Shown here one piece after another: positions 35,841 through 47,581 of a stretch of 64,000 bases of DNA. The first letter of the stretch is position 1. Each line of letters begins with the position of its first letter. The position numbers were made by a program, and so were the translations under genes. The DNA is from Anomaloglossus baeobatrachus (Eukaryota; Chordata; Amphibia; Anura; Aromobatidae), in the NCBI RefSeq assembly GCF_048569485.1, contig NC_134364.1:130766289-130830288 (forward strand). Reading direction: 5' to 3'. The notes beneath the pieces were generated by a model, which saw nothing but the letters and a program-made list of their open reading frames with translations, was not told where the DNA came from and did not search any database.

Positions 35841-36430
35841 CACCATGCAACTGGATGACCCAGGAGGTCCCTTCCAACTCGCCAAGATGTCTGGGAGGTG
35901 GGAAGTCCAAGTCTGGCAGGCACCCCTCCCCCTATTGATGCGTACCAGAACAGGTGTGAACTGAAGCCGAAAACATTCATTCCAAAATTCAATACTCAGA
36001 GTGTTGTTGGTGCATTCTCTGTATGAAAAAAGGTTTTATGCAAAAGAATAACAGAAAAACATATTATTTTAATGGAAAATAAATTGCATAAATATGGCTG
36101 CCTATTATGCAAGAGTGTCTGAGCCCTGACACTTGCATCTTACAGACTAATCAATTAAATGTGCTGTTCACTTTGCCTAAGGCCTAATAAGACGTCTTCT
36201 GCTGAGAGGAGGCGCGGGATCACCCTCCTGCCAGGAAACGAGACACAGGCCTCATTCACACGGGCGGATCCTGGACGGACATGGATCCAATTCATAGTCT
36301 TGATGCGACACTCGTCTACGGCTTCTATGAATAAAACTTAGTTTCAAAACTTTTGGCAATATTAAAAAATATCCTCATGGATCCGCAGTCAGCCGATATG
36401 AACTTGTATAACAGGGTACATTTTGTGTCC
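35841..36430. other. No gene seen
   Basis: 36240-36420 includes GGCCTCATTCACACGGGCGG, a possible worn TWA-type end. Otherwise unassigned. Confidence 0.3.
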
Positions 36431-37150
36431 TCTAAATAACCCAACACACAGCCATTAATGTCTCAACTGCTGGCAACATAAATGAGTACACCCCTAACTG
36501 AAAATTTTCTCTCCCCGATTTCATGTGACTCATTAGTGTTACAAGGCCTCAGGTGTGAATGGGGGGCAGGGGTGTTACATTTGGTGTTATCTCTCGCACA
36601 CTCTCTCATACTGGTCAGTGGGACTGCATCATGGCTCCTCACGGCAAAGAATTGTCTGAGGATCTGAAAAAACGAATTGTTACTCTACATAAAGAAGGCC
36701 GATGCTATAAGAAGATTGTCACCACCCAGACACTGAGCTGCAGCATGGCGGCCAAGACCATTCAGAACAGACCTCACCATGGTTGACCAAAGAAGTTGAG
36801 GTTACATGCTCAGCGTCATATCCAGAGGTTGTCCCAGAAGGAGCGCTCTTCTAAAGATGATGCACAGGAAAGTCCGCAAATAGTTTGCTGAAGACGAGCA
36901 AACTAAGGACACGGATTACTGGAACCATGTCCTGTGGTCTAATGAGACCAAGATCAACTTATTTGGTTCAGATGGTGTCACTGTGTGTGGTTGCTCCAGG
37001 TGAGGAAAATAAAGGCAAGTGTGTCCTGCCTACAGTCAGACATGGTGGTGGAAATGTCATAGTTTGGGGCTACATGACTGGTGTGGGAAGCTACAGTTCA
37101 TTGAGGGAAACCTGAATGCCAACATGTACTGTGACCTACTGAAGCCGAAT
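36431..37150 (+). mobile_element. Tc1-like DNA transposon, broken copy C (third family)
   Basis: The leader GCCATTAATGTCTCAACTGC..AATGAGTACACCCCTAACTG is characteristic of a frog/fish Tc1 family. The transposase starts MAPHGKELSEDLKKRIVTLH at 36631 and keeps the helix-turn-helix region. A segment of the DNA-binding part is missing around 36780-36850, and the frame shifts several times. The first catalytic Asp is Asn (VLWSNETKINLF near 36930-36965). The sequence stops matching after ANMYCDLLKPN near 37150, before the second Asp, so the 3' third and its terminal repeat are lost. Confidence 0.82.
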
Positions 37151-37916
37151 GTAAGCATTATACATTCATCGTATAGGTACGGTATGGTTTTGTTATACAA
37201 GCACTGTGGCCAAGGGAATAAATAATAAAAAGTTTGAGTGTCACTTTAAATTCTGCCCTCGTTCAGACTGGTGCATTATACCTAATTGTAAAATCGCTCC
37301 CCCAACAGTTTTTAGCATTTCCTGGCAGGAAGGATTTACTGTATCTCCTGTCATGGCTGTTATGCCCTGGGCAGACGGCAACAAAAGACTGCCCTGTAAC
37401 AAGTCACTATATACCTTGTGTTACAGCCCATTCACACTTTACAATTGCAAATTAAGGATTTGCATTTTTTTTCTTTCATTGACAAAATGTTGCTTGTGCA
37501 ATTAAATTTTTTTTTTTTAAACTTTTGTTTTCAGGTACATGATATCCACATAGTGTGTGTATATATAACAATAAAAAAATAAAAAAAATATATATTATAT
37601 ATATTAAAATATATATAATTTGGTTCTATTTATTTAATGGTTGTACTTCATTATTACAAGAGTTGAAAAAAAAAAAATAGAGAGGACCGATGTTTAATCT
37701 TTATTTTATAAATGAATAGTATACATGAAAATAAGCAACTTATACATTATTACACTAATCTGCTTTTTTCACTCTAGTCCTATATATATGAGAGAAATTT
37801 GATTTTTTTTTTCTTTTTTTCCATAATTAATTCATGGGTAAAATTTTTATTTAATGACGATAAATATTTCCATTACTGATATAGGAAATAATGGCCGGCG
37901 CAAAAAAATAAGATTC
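37151..37916. other. No gene; AT-rich
   Basis: 37495-37620 and 37640-37720 are A/T homopolymer and TA-rich runs. No element ends were recognised. Confidence 0.4.
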
Positions 37917-38180
37917 TATGTAGGGAGGAGTTGGAGCCAGACAATCTGCTTCATGTTCTCTCACAGTTCTCCATAGAACTTTATAAGCACTAACTGTCAT
38001 CTTTCTCAACAATGGTAAAATCTGTCTTCACTGTGAAGACAGATTTTACCCCTGAATTGAAAATGTTGAGACAGAAATATCAGTATAAGAGGAGAAAGAA
38101 GCAGATTTCTGTAATAATATATTAGAAAGTTTCTTGATTTTAACCTGGGGTGATACAGGACTTTATTTTTCTCTAAGGGG
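37917..38180. repeat. Dispersed repeat, pair with 46850-47110
   Basis: TTTATAAGCACTAACTGTCA and AGGAGAAAGAAGCAGATTTC-type phrases recur, in the same order, in the segment at 46850-47110. It contains a short hairpin GGTAAAATCTGTCTTCA/TGAAGACAGATTTTACC (38012-38052). Confidence 0.7.
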
Positions 38181-38498
38181 CTAAGTCCTTATGAGTTTTA
38201 ACGTTCTCTCCTGACTCACAGCACCAATTCTTCTGCTCTCAGTGATGTCACATGGACAGAGCAGTTCCTTCTCTTTGGCTCTCTTGATGGGGCGTTACTG
38301 CCCATGTCCTGTCCTGTCCTTAGCCACGTCTAAACACGTTGGGCTAAGCCGGCTGTCAATCAACAGAACTTCACCAGTAATGCAACATCAACAGAGCAGA
38401 AGAGAATGACCTGCCCCATCAATGTTTCCTCACAGCAGGTACCTCATATTGGGAAAAGAGTCCTGGATAACCCCTTTATATCTAATATATAAAGCTGT
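38181..38498. other. No gene seen
   Basis: Includes TGATGTCACATGGACAGAGC and CTGTCAATCAACAGAAC phrases of unknown repeat origin. Confidence 0.3.
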
Positions 38499-38582
38499 AT
38501 GTGTGTGTGTATGTATGTGTGTATGTATGTATGTATGTATGTATGTATGTGTATGTATGTATGTATGTATGTGTGTGTATGT
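38499..38582. repeat. (GTAT)n microsatellite
   Basis: GTATGTATGTGT variants over 80 bases. Confidence 0.95.
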
Positions 38583-38837
38583 TCACTAAAGGAATCCGCA
38601 CCTTCACATATAGTCACAACATTTTTCACAGACTCCCCATGTGACCCAGGGAACGTCATAGACTATGTTTTGAGGGGAAAATGTAACCCTGTGCTATTCC
38701 CCAAAAAATCTGCTTACATTAAAGTGAACGGAGCTGCGAGTCACAGGTCATTAATAGGAGCTGTGAGTGGTTGCTATAGGAACAAAGGACATTCATAGTA
38801 TAAGAAGCTTATGTGTGAGGTAATATGATGTCGGCAG

Positions 38838-39560
38838 AGAAGGAGGGAGGGACAGAGGGGGAGAGACGCAGAGAGAGGAAGGGACAGACGCAGGAAGGGA
38901 CAGACGCAGGAAGGGACAGACGCAGGGAGGGACAGACGCAGGGAGGGACAGAGGGAGAGAGACGCAGAGAGAGGGAGGGACAGAGGGAGAGAGACGCAGA
39001 GAGAGGGAAGGACAGAGGGAGAGAGACTGAGAGGGAGGGACTGAGGGACAGAGATGGAGATGGAGGGACAGAGGGAGAGCAAGGGAGGGAGGGACAGAGG
39101 GAGAGCAAGGGAGGGAGGGACAGAGGGAGAGCAAGGGAGGGAGGGACAGAGGGAGAGCAAGGTAGGGAGGGACAGAGGGAGAGCAAGGGAGGGAGGGACA
39201 GAGGGAGAGCAAGGGAGGGAGGGACAGAGGGAGAGCAAGGGAGGGAGGGACAGAGGGAGAGCAAGGGAGGGAGGGACGGAGGGGGAGGGAGGGACAGAGG
39301 GAGAGGGGAAGGGAGGGACAGGGAGAGGGGAAGGGAGGGACAGGGAGAGAGAGAGGGAGGGACGGAGGGACAGGGAGAGAGAGGGAGGGACAGGGAGAGA
39401 GAGACGGAGGGACAGGGAGGGAGAGAGAGGGAGGGACAGAGGGAGGGAGGGATAGAGAGACGGAGGGACAGGGAGGGAGGGACAGAGAGAGGGAAAGAGT
39501 GAGAGAGAGGGGGAGAGACGGCGAGAGTGGGGGAGAGGGAGAGAGAAAGGGAGGGAAATA
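38838..39560. repeat. ~720-bp polypurine (GGGA/GAGA) tandem tract
   Basis: The plus strand is almost entirely A and G with rare C or T. Sub-blocks are GGGACAGACGCAGGAA (left), GAGGGAGAGCAAGGGAGGGA units of ~27 bp (39060-39275), and GAGAGAGGGAGGGACAGG (right). All frames are open on both strands because of composition. Confidence 0.95.
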
Positions 39561-40008
39561 GGGGAAGAAAGAGGAGGAGAGTGCGTGCGTGCAAGAGACA
39601 CAGTTACGATCCCGGACACCACCGGGTACTAAAGCCAGTATACTATAGACATATGAACGAAAACAAATACTTTGCAAAACAAAAAAAGGAATATAAATTA
39701 GGTTTACCTGAGACTTAACACAAGAGAAAAATAAGACATTAACAAAAAAATAATTAAAATGTAAAATAATCAGAGCTTACACTTTTTGGACTCCAGACCC
39801 TAAGCGTTTTGTGGTATCAGACATGGTGAGATGTGGACGTTGGTTTTAGCTTTTTAATACTTCAGATGAATGAGCATCTGTCCGTGTTATGTGACCATTC
39901 ACACTGCGCCAGTGAGGCTCGGGCTGAGGGTCAAATCTTACAAATGTGTATGTATTATAATGATTTATTACTTTCTCATTCATTGACCTTTTTATTTTCA
40001 TTTTGTAG
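39561..40008 (+). other. Intron end before the PLEKHG3 exon
   Basis: No repeat recognised. The last ~40 bases form a pyrimidine-rich tract (TTTTTATTTTCATTTTGTAG) serving the acceptor. Confidence 0.6.
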
Positions 40009-40460
40009 AAACCCCGAGGCTGTCGGCCCCCTCACCCTACAGCAATGAGAAGTTATCTAGCCCTGCTACATTCTGTGCTGTAATTTATGAATCGGAGTCT
40101 CCTCTAAGTGTCATCTCACCGGTAACCTCAGGCTCACTCGGAGAAGATTCCCAACTCTATAGGAATACAAATGGCAAAGCAGTCAACGACGAGCAACTGA
40201 GGAAACGTTCCAGCGATCTGGCCATGGACCTGCCGACATCTACAGCTGAGACTCTGCAGACAAGCGGCCAGGAAACGCAACGTGGTGTGAGAAATGGAAA
40301 CACCATGAATAGTAACGGCGGTGTAAAGAGATACGGCCATCTTGGCTCTACATCGTTTTCTAGCGTAATCGCTCACAAGCTAAGCTATGTGGAACGTGTA
40401 GTGTGCGAGATTATAGAAACGGAGAGGATGTATGTTCAGGATCTCCGGAGTATTGTGGAG
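40009..40460 (+). CDS. PLEKHG3: PLEKHG3 exon: N-terminal linker and start of DH (RhoGEF) domain
   Basis: The exon follows a pyrimidine-rich tract and TTTTGTAG acceptor and ends at a GTATGT donor. It has 2 bases of a split codon and 150 full codons without a stop. The first ~120 residues are Ser/Thr/Asn-rich and look disordered. The last ~30 begin the Dbl-homology domain, including HKLSYVERVV and ETERMYVQDLRSIVE, which correspond to the first conserved DH helix (CR1). Human PLEKHG3 has nearly the same residues here (HKLSY, ETERMYVQDLRSIVE), while PLEKHG1 and PLEKHG2 differ more. In the family this domain activates Rho GTPases such as Rac1 and Cdc42 at actin-rich cell edges. The open frame runs on to 40955 in the intron, but the donor, and the match resuming in the next exon, fix the exon end. 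ATG 40224 (GCCATGG) could start a shorter form. Confidence 0.9.
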
Positions 40461-41399
40461 GTATGTATGACAAGACGGAAGTCTTTTTTCATATATTTTC
40501 GTCACTACTTCTCTCTTGATACGTCTGCCGTGTGGGACGTTGTGGACCACCAGCCTCTACTCTGTATGGTTCTCTCTACTGATCTTCAGAAGACCACTCT
40601 CTCCTTTTTTGTTTCGCACGTTTACTGTCTCTACGTCTGCCCTATTTCTTTTCTTTTGGGTTTACTTAGTCATAGGTCCTGTTTACACCGCTCTGTTGGC
40701 CAAATGGCCAGTGGACTTGGCTTTCAGAACAGCTCTTGCGTTGTGTTCCCACAGTTTCCAGGTGCCACCCAAATCTTGCGTGTCATGTTAGCCGCTCCTC
40801 AAAAACATCACCAGAAACCATATTTTACTGTGGAAGCAAAAATGTGTCTTGTTACTTTGATTTATTCTCTTCTTGAGTTCCTATTTCTCGCTTTGAATCC
40901 TCATCTCAAGCCCATCACTCCCCACCAATCTATTTGTAACAGTGCCTTCCCGTGAAAGACAAGTATCAATGTTGGCTCATTGATGGCCTTTCTCTGTTGG
41001 AAGCCCCACAGTTCGTGAGCGCACAGTCACAATCCTATTCCTCTTTGCTGCAATTGGCAAAATCATAGGGCCCCATAGCAGAAGCCCTAATATGCCCCCC
41101 TCCCCTTCAGTGCCACGACTTATAGTGACAGTGTAACGCCCAACTTTTAAAGGCCGAGGAGAGAACACGTATTGCAATACTTTCAAAGTAATTTTGCCCT
41201 ATAGTTTTTTCACCCGCTATGATACCACATTCATGGCCCTCCTAAATTGCAATGCCCCCTAAACACTGTAATACCCCACACAGTGAATTCCTCCACAGAA
41301 CAGTTTGATTCCCCCACACACGAGACCCCCATTGACTGTGACACAGTATTGTGGCCACCATAGTCTCAAAACACAGTATAACCTAAAATACTGCTATAC
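40461..41399. other. PLEKHG3 intron; no other gene
   Basis: 40461-40955 is intronic read-through of the exon frame. 41060-41120 carries AGGGCCCCATAGCAG, similar to the GGGCCCCATA motif at 56570 and 57957. 41210-41300 contains early degenerate units of the 29-bp array (AATGCCCCCTAAACACTGTA). Confidence 0.5.
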
Positions 41400-41752
41400 C
41401 CGAGATCCCCCAACCTTTCTGACTTTGAGAGCCACATTCCACTCTGAGAGAGGATTACGAGCCACATCCAGACCCCCCCATCACATTACTGACACCTAGA
41501 GCCCCCATTACCAGTATGACAGCCAGAGCTTTTCCACAGAAACCACACTGAGGCAGTATATCAAGATCCAGGGGGTTCCTAACCTACCCCCATTCAGATC
41601 TACTCACAAAGTCACCATTAGGAGACGTCCTCTTCATAGCTGGCTGCTAGACCTGATGCTTATGCACCACGTTGGAAGACAGCGACGAGCCACACATCAA
41701 GAGCCCACAAGCCACATGTGGCTCCCGAGCCACAAGTTGGGAACCTTGTTCT
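41400..41752. mobile_element. hAT-like MITE fragment
   Basis: CCCCCAACCTTTCTGACTTT and GAGAGCCACATTCC at the left; GAGCCACAAGTTGGGAACCT at the right. Related to 25034-25696. Confidence 0.6.
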
Positions 41753-41754
41753 AC

Positions 41755-43012
41755 ACATTATAATACCTGACCCCTACAGCCCTCCACACAGTATAATGCC
41801 CCCCATAGCCCTCCACACAGTATAATGCCCCCCATAGCCCTCTACACAGTATAATGCCCCCCCATAGCCCTCCACACAGTATAATGCCCCCCATAGCCCT
41901 GCACACAGTATAATGCCCCCCATAGCCCTGCACACAGTATAATGCCCCCCATAGCCCTGCACACAGTATAATGCCCCCCATAGCCCTGCACACAGTATAA
42001 TGCCCCCCATAGCCCTGCACACAGTATAATGCCCCCCATAGCCCTGCACACAGTATAATGCCCCCCATAGCCCTGCACACAGTATAATGCCCCCCATAGC
42101 CCTGCACACAGTATAATGCCCCCCATAGCCCTGCACACAGTATAATGCCCCCCATAGCCCTGCACACAGTATAATGCCCCCCATAGCCCCGCACACAGTA
42201 TAATGCCCCCCATAGCCCCGCACACAGTATAATGCTCCCCATAGCCCCGCACACAGTATAATGCTCCCCATAGCCCTGCACACAGTATAATGCTCCCCAT
42301 AGCCCTGCACACAGTATAATGCTCCCCATAGCCCTGCACACAGTATAATGCCCCCCATAGCCCTGCACACAGTATAATGCCCCCCATAGCCCTGCACACA
42401 GTATAATGCTCCCCATAGCCCTGCACACAGTATAATGCTCCCCATAGCCCTGCACACAGTATAATGCTCCCCATAGCCCTGCACACAGTATAATGCCCCC
42501 CATAGCCCTGCACACAGTATAATGCCCCCCATAGCCCTGCACACAGTATAATGCCCCCCATAGCCATCCACACAGTATAATACCCCCCATAGCCAGCCAC
42601 ACAGTACAATAGCCCCCACAGCTCCGCACACAGTATAATGCCCCCCATAGCTATTCACACAGTATAATGCCCCCCATAGCCCTGCACACAGTACAATAGC
42701 CCCCACAGCCCCGCACACAGTATAATGCTCCCATAGCCCCGTACACCGTATAATGCCCCCATAGCCCTGTACACAGTATATTGCTCCCATAGCCCCGCAC
42801 ACAGTATAATGCCCCCATAGCCCCGCATACAGTATAATGCTTCCATAGCCCCGCCACACAGTATAATGCCCCCTATAGCCATTCACACAGTATAATGCCC
42901 CCATAGCCATCCAAACAGTACAAGGGACTCCAGCCCCGCACACAGTACATTGGCCCCCACAGCCCCGCACACAATACATTGCCCCCACAGCCCTCCACGC
43001 TGTATATTGACC
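41755..43012. repeat. 29-bp minisatellite, ~43 copies
   Basis: The unit is CCCTGCACACAGTATAATGC plus CCCCCATAG. It is uniform in 41890-42560 and increasingly degenerate towards 43010. The period is not a multiple of 3, so minus-strand frames of up to 415 codons (GALYCVQGYGG.. type) are artefacts. Confidence 0.95.
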
Positions 43013-45001
43013 CCCAAACAACGCACAAGAAAACTTGTCTCACTCACTGAGGTACAGGTTGTGTATGAAAGTGCCATTACTGCAGGGTTTCATCTTCAAA
43101 AAGAGCATCGGTGGTCACAGTCTTGCAAAAATGACTGCAAAAAGCGGAATGTATTACACTGTGTAAATTTACCCCAGAGAGGCTTCCCATAAACCTCTTT
43201 TCTCGCCTATCAACAGTTATAACTAGATATAAAGTAAGGTATACAATGTTGTTGCAGTTATCGTGCAGAGCTGAACTATCCTGTCTCCAGGAACCTGATG
43301 GCTGATCCTTGCGGTCCGTCCCACAGGCAGTGTATATCCGGCACAGGTACTATGATTTCAGCCATAAGTGTCTGATTCTGAAATGCTACAGCTTTGCTTG
43401 TCAGCCGAGAATCATACCGCTGACTGGCCAGAAAGATCGGTCCCCGGCAGTTTCATCCTGCCCACTGCCAATGACTGACAGGTCCTTCTCTATACATGCA
43501 GACGGGGAGAAACCTGTTAGTCAATGTCAGAGGGCAGTGTGTAATGCTACCACCAGGGGGCGATGGTACGCAGGAGAGATGTAGAGCTCCTAGGTGTAAT
43601 GCGGTGTCTGCCCACTAGATGTCACCAGTATCTAGACTGGGAAGTAGCAGAATGATCGTACACGCCAAGAGACAGAGCCAGGAAGTCACGTCAGTGCAAA
43701 GGAGGCAGAGGAGCCAAAGTGACGTGAAAGCCTAAGGTCAGGAGCCGGGAGGTAACATCAGATACAGACGGGGAGCAGAACCATAGTCAGAGAGCAAGCC
43801 GGGGTCAGAAACCAAAGGGCAACGTCAGTACAGAGGGGGGAAGTGGGACTGAGGGAACAACATAAGCAGAGGGTCAGGAAGTCGGGGAGCACCGATAAGG
43901 CGGACGGAGCCGAGGACAGGGAGAGGAGTTTGGGTAGCAGAATGAGGATCAGAACAAACTCACAGGAAGCAGAAGCGCACACTCCACAGCAGGAACCATC
44001 ACTGGTGAAGTTCCAGGTGAAACAGCACCAAACAAGCCCGGCCACCGGCAAGCACCCGGGGAATACAAACAACCGAGCAATACACAAAACACAATGGCTC
44101 TGCAAGGATCAGAGCTAGAGGTGAATGGTGACACAGGGAGAAGCCGCCGGAGACCTGCCTGTCTGATTAGTCCCACATGCGGCTCGGTTCTTGATTGGCT
44201 GTGAAAGTAATAGCACATCATTTCAGAGCCAAACACCTATTCCTGAAATCCTACAGCCGGTGTCCGATGCCTGCTGCCTGTGGATGTCAGAGTCCTTTTA
44301 AAGCATTAATTCAGTGATTTGAATTTTTCTTTATTGCTGGGGCCTTGCTTTAAATCTAAGTCCCCTGCGGCCCCACTCCAGCCCCAAAGCGCCATTTTGT
44401 GCCTGTAACCTCGGACTGTCCGGTTGTCAGAAGTTGCATCACAAACGCTTAATGCAAGTCTATGAGAGCAAGAACAAGGCTCTCATAGACTTACATTGAG
44501 TCCTAACCTTCCAGCTTGCTCTATGAAACACTGGAGCGAGCTGGAAGGTCACAATCTGCTGGCGATTGACTAGAGCGATGTTGAAAACAGATTGACACCG
44601 GAGGGCGAGTGTAAGACGAGGGGACTTAGATAGACCACTCCAGTGGTGACATAAATGGCGACACATCCCAGGATATAATCACTGTGCCGGGATGTGTCGC
44701 CATGCGGCTGCTTCTTGTTAGCATGGCCGTGCTGTGCTCTCTCTGCACAAGTAGTGATGTATGGGATATATGTTCTTTTTTCCATAGTGACTGTTTTCAG
44801 AATATAATGAGGGGCGACCACGATGTGTTCTGTTCCTGAATGTTCCCTTCTCCAGTATTAGAGCCGTCTTATTTATAAGCCTTACAGTACTCCTTTGCTT
44901 TACAGCTCATGTATCCATGAATGAGGCCGTGCGGCTCGTAAAGTTCTCACTAATAAACGTAATTGATGTTTGCCATTTAAATGCCTGTAAATTTCCGCTA
45001 G
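43013..45001. other. PLEKHG3 intron; old repeat pieces, no other gene
   Basis: 43540-44110 has AGGAAGTCACGTCAGTGCAA and GAGCAAGCCGGGGTCAGAA phrases like those of frog LTR fragments, but with no pair of ends. 44455-44495 is a hairpin (GTCTATGAGAGC/GCTCTCATAGAC). The segment ends in the acceptor before 45002. Confidence 0.4.
43550..43563 (+). promoter_or_regulatory. CTCF-like core motif
   Basis: CCACCAGGGGGCGA matches the conserved core of the CTCF site (CCASYAGRKGGC) at every position. It lies in the intron before the second DH exon, inside a probable old repeat. One motif alone does not prove binding. Confidence 0.4.
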
Positions 45002-45102
45002 GAGTACCTCGGAGGCATCATAGACAGACAGGAGCTGCCCATGAGGCCGGAGCAGGTCAGCGCGCTCTTTGGAAACATCGAGGACATTTATGACTTGAAC
45101 AG
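45002..45102 (+). CDS. PLEKHG3: PLEKHG3 exon: DH domain, second segment
   Basis: The exon follows TTTCCGCTAG and ends at AG|GTGACG. It encodes EYLGGIIDRQELPM then RPEQVSALFGNIEDIYDLN, continuing directly from the SIVE of the previous exon (phase 0). It leaves AG as the start of a Ser codon completed by the T at 60495. The human counterpart reads DYLLKIIDTPGLLKPEQVSALFGNIENIY, so length and key residues agree. This segment links DH helix 1 to the LFGNIEDIY helix, part of the GTPase-contacting core. The intron before it is 4.5 kb and holds the 29-bp array. The intron after it is 15.4 kb and holds the 39-, 40-, 51- and 45-bp arrays. Confidence 0.92.
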
Positions 45103-45393
45103 GTGACGCGTCTTTTATCTTCTGTTCTCTCTCATGTGTAGTTTTTGTTAGCGGCCGGTCAGCCATAATCCCCTCGTGCAGCTGCTTTATCCTCCTGCGA
45201 AATCCGTGTATTACTGTGTGTATAGTGAGCACGTAATGAGCAGGTGATGCCCGTATACAATCTGTCGGCTGATTGACTGACGCAGCGGATCGGCTATGTG
45301 TAACATGGTAATTCATGCCGCCTGCAATGTAAAGGGTGCAGGGTGTGACCATTTCCAAAGTATGGGTCACACAGCCAAGGAGATGTCCGCCCT

Positions 45394-45957
45394 TAAGGGT
45401 GCTTTACACGCTGCGACATCGCTAACGATATATCGTCGGGGTCACGTCGTTAGTGACGCACATCCGGCGCCAGTAGCGACATCGCACCGTGTGACACCAA
45501 GAAGTAACGATCAACGAGCGCAAAAACGTCAAAAATTGTTGCTCATTGACACGTCGCTCCTTTTCATAATATCGTTGGTGGTGCATGCCGCTGGTTGTTC
45601 GTCGTTCCTGCGGCAGCAGACATCGCTATGTGTGACACCGCAGGAGCGACGAACATCTCCTTACCTGCCTCCACCGGCAATGCGGAAGGAAGGAGGTGGG
45701 CGGGATATTATGTCCTGCTCATCTCCACCCCTCCACTTCTATTGGACGGCTGCCGTGTAACATCGCTGTGACGCCGCACGAACCACCCCCTTAGGAAGGA
45801 GGCGGATCGCCGGCCAGAGCGACGTCGCAAGGGAGGTAAGTCCGTGTGACGGGTGTGAGCGATGTTGTGCGTGACGGGCAGCAATTTGCCCGTGACGCAC
45901 AACCGACGGGGGCAGGTACACTCACTAGCCATATTGCTGCATGTAAAGTGCCCTTTA
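45394..45957. mobile_element. TWA-type MITE, GGGTGCTTTACA ends
   Basis: TAA then GGGTGCTTTACACGCTGCG at the left; GCATGTAAAGTGCCC at the right, followed by TTTA. It is rich in short inverted repeats around GCGACATCGC/GCGATGTCGC. Confidence 0.75.
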
Positions 45958-46302
45958 GGATATGTGTGCACATGTGCATATTGCATGCAGTTACGCTGCG
46001 ATCTGCACCGCAGCGTAACTGCATGCATCCTGCATCCCCAGCACAATCTATGAAGATTGTGCCTAACCCATGCCCATGTGGCATATTAGAGCGCAGCGAT
46101 TTGGCTGCTGCCCGAAGCGTGCGTTCTAAGAAGTGACATGTCACTTCTTTCATGCGCTTTGCATGCTGTCTATAGGGAGAGGCAGCATGCAGAGCGCACT
46201 AATCTGCCGGCACCAGGCGCTTCAGAACAGAGCTTTTCAGCTGCGCTCTGAAGCGGACCTTTTGTGTGCGGTGCAGAGCGCACACGTGTGCACATAGTCT
46301 TA
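45955..46302. mobile_element. TTA-flanked foldback MITE
   Basis: TTA at 45955-45957 and 46300-46302; ends GGATATGTGTGCACA and TGTGCACATAGTC. The inner hairpin is GCATGCAGTTACGCTGCG with CGCAGCGTAACTGCATGC (45983-46025). It shares its left edge with the previous element. Confidence 0.82.
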
Positions 46303-46329
46303 GTCTACAGTTGCTCTGTAACTACAGAC

Positions 46330-46845
46330 GTGAGTCCTCACTGCGCGCACTGTGTGACCATGTTTACGGTCGCATGAAAACTAGACGTGCACGGTCTTGC
46401 TCAATACAACTCAACTGAGGCCAGATATGTCTAGTCGGAATGTGGCCAGAAATTGCAAATCACATACGTGTGGTCACATGACCGTCCACTCCTGACAGTG
46501 ATGAATCCTCATGGCACGTGCTGCATGACCATGCATGTGGTCACATGAAAACTAGACGTGCAATACAACTCAACTGAGCGAGGCCAGACATGTCTAGTCG
46601 GAATGTGGCCAGAAGTTTTAAATCACATACTTGCTGTCACATGATCGCCCACTCCTGACAGTGGTGAGTCCTCACACCGCACACTGTGTGATCATGCATG
46701 CGGTCACATGAAAGCTAGTCATGCACGGCCTTGCTCAATGCAAGTGAATTGAGTGAGGCCGGATATGTCTAGTTGGAATGTGGCCAGAAGTTGTAAATCG
46801 CACACTTGAAGTCACATGATCGCCCACTCCTGGCACTGGTGACAA
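46330..46845. repeat. ~165-bp tandem repeat, 3 diverged copies
   Basis: Each copy has GACATGTCTAGTCGGAATGT-type sequence, GGTCACATGAAAACTAG, GTGGCCAGAAGTT and TCACATGATCGCCCACTCC. Copies differ by 10% or more. Confidence 0.85.
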
Positions 46846-47115
46846 TTCTATTAAGTGGGGAGGAGCTAGACAGACAGAGGTTCTCCCGAAATGAGAGACC
46901 GCTCTCCTTGGAACTTTATGAGCACTAACTGTCAAATCTTATCTCAGTAACGAGGAAGCGTGTATAGACTGAAGACAGATATAACCTGTGCATTAAACAT
47001 TATGACAATGAAACATCAGTTTAGGAGGAGAAAGAAGAGGATGTCTCTATTAAGGAATATTACACTGCTTACTTATTTTCACATTCTCAACCCCCCATTA
47101 AAAAAAAAAACTACG
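46846..47115. repeat. Dispersed repeat, partner of 37917-38180
   Basis: GGAACTTTATGAGCACTAAC and TTAGGAGGAGAAAGAAG occur in the same order as in the other copy. Confidence 0.7.
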
Positions 47116-47148
47116 GTTGGTCTTTAATAGAGTGGTCCTAGACTTTAA

Positions 47149-47509
47149 GATTGACAGCAGCTGAGGATCAGATAATATCTGGGGGGTATTTATAGTTATC
47201 CCCTCCCCCTGTTAGAATTAGCATAAGTATCATACAATCGTTTTAACTTTTCACTACCAGGACCTGTGTGAGGTCATACCCATATGACCAGAAGGGGCGG
47301 GGCCTCAGCCAAAAGAAACATGTTGTTTCCTGGTATCAGCTTTGTTGGCTGAGGTCCCGCCTTTTCTGGTCACATGTGTATGACATCACACAGGTCCTGC
47401 TAGTGAAAAGTTACACCGATTGTATAATAGTTATGCTAATTCTAACAGGGGGAGGGGATAACTATGAATTCCCCCCCAGATATTATCTGCTTCTCAGCTG
47501 CTGTCACTC
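47149..47509. repeat. Foldback with ~165-bp arms
   Basis: The left arm begins TTGACAGCAGCTGAGGATCA and includes AGTTATCCCCTCCCCCTGTT and AAGGGGCGGGGCCTCAGCC. The right arm mirrors these, ending TCAGCTGCTGTCA. The loop of about 30 bases lies around 47311-47340. It ends 72 bases before the 39-bp array. Confidence 0.88.
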
Positions 47510-47581
47510 AAGAAGCTGCCGATTTTATAAACTTTACTTTCTTGGATTTCAAAACCTAATAATCTGAGCTGAGCACTACAG

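Noticed and set aside
34663-35992. Three overlapping ~400-codon minus-strand frames
   Set aside because: All three frames are open at once over the 37-bp array; a coding gene would not do this.
38774-39677. Proline/serine-rich and arginine/glutamate-rich long frames
   Set aside because: Forced by the polypurine/polypyrimidine composition.
40461-40955. Continuation of the exon frame as coding
   Set aside because: A clear GTATGT donor at 40461, and the PLEKHG3 match resumes at 45002; the tail has no similarity to the family.
41751-43021. Frames of 268-415 codons over the 29-bp array
   Set aside because: The period is not divisible by 3 and the unit has no stop in any minus frame, so all frames open together.
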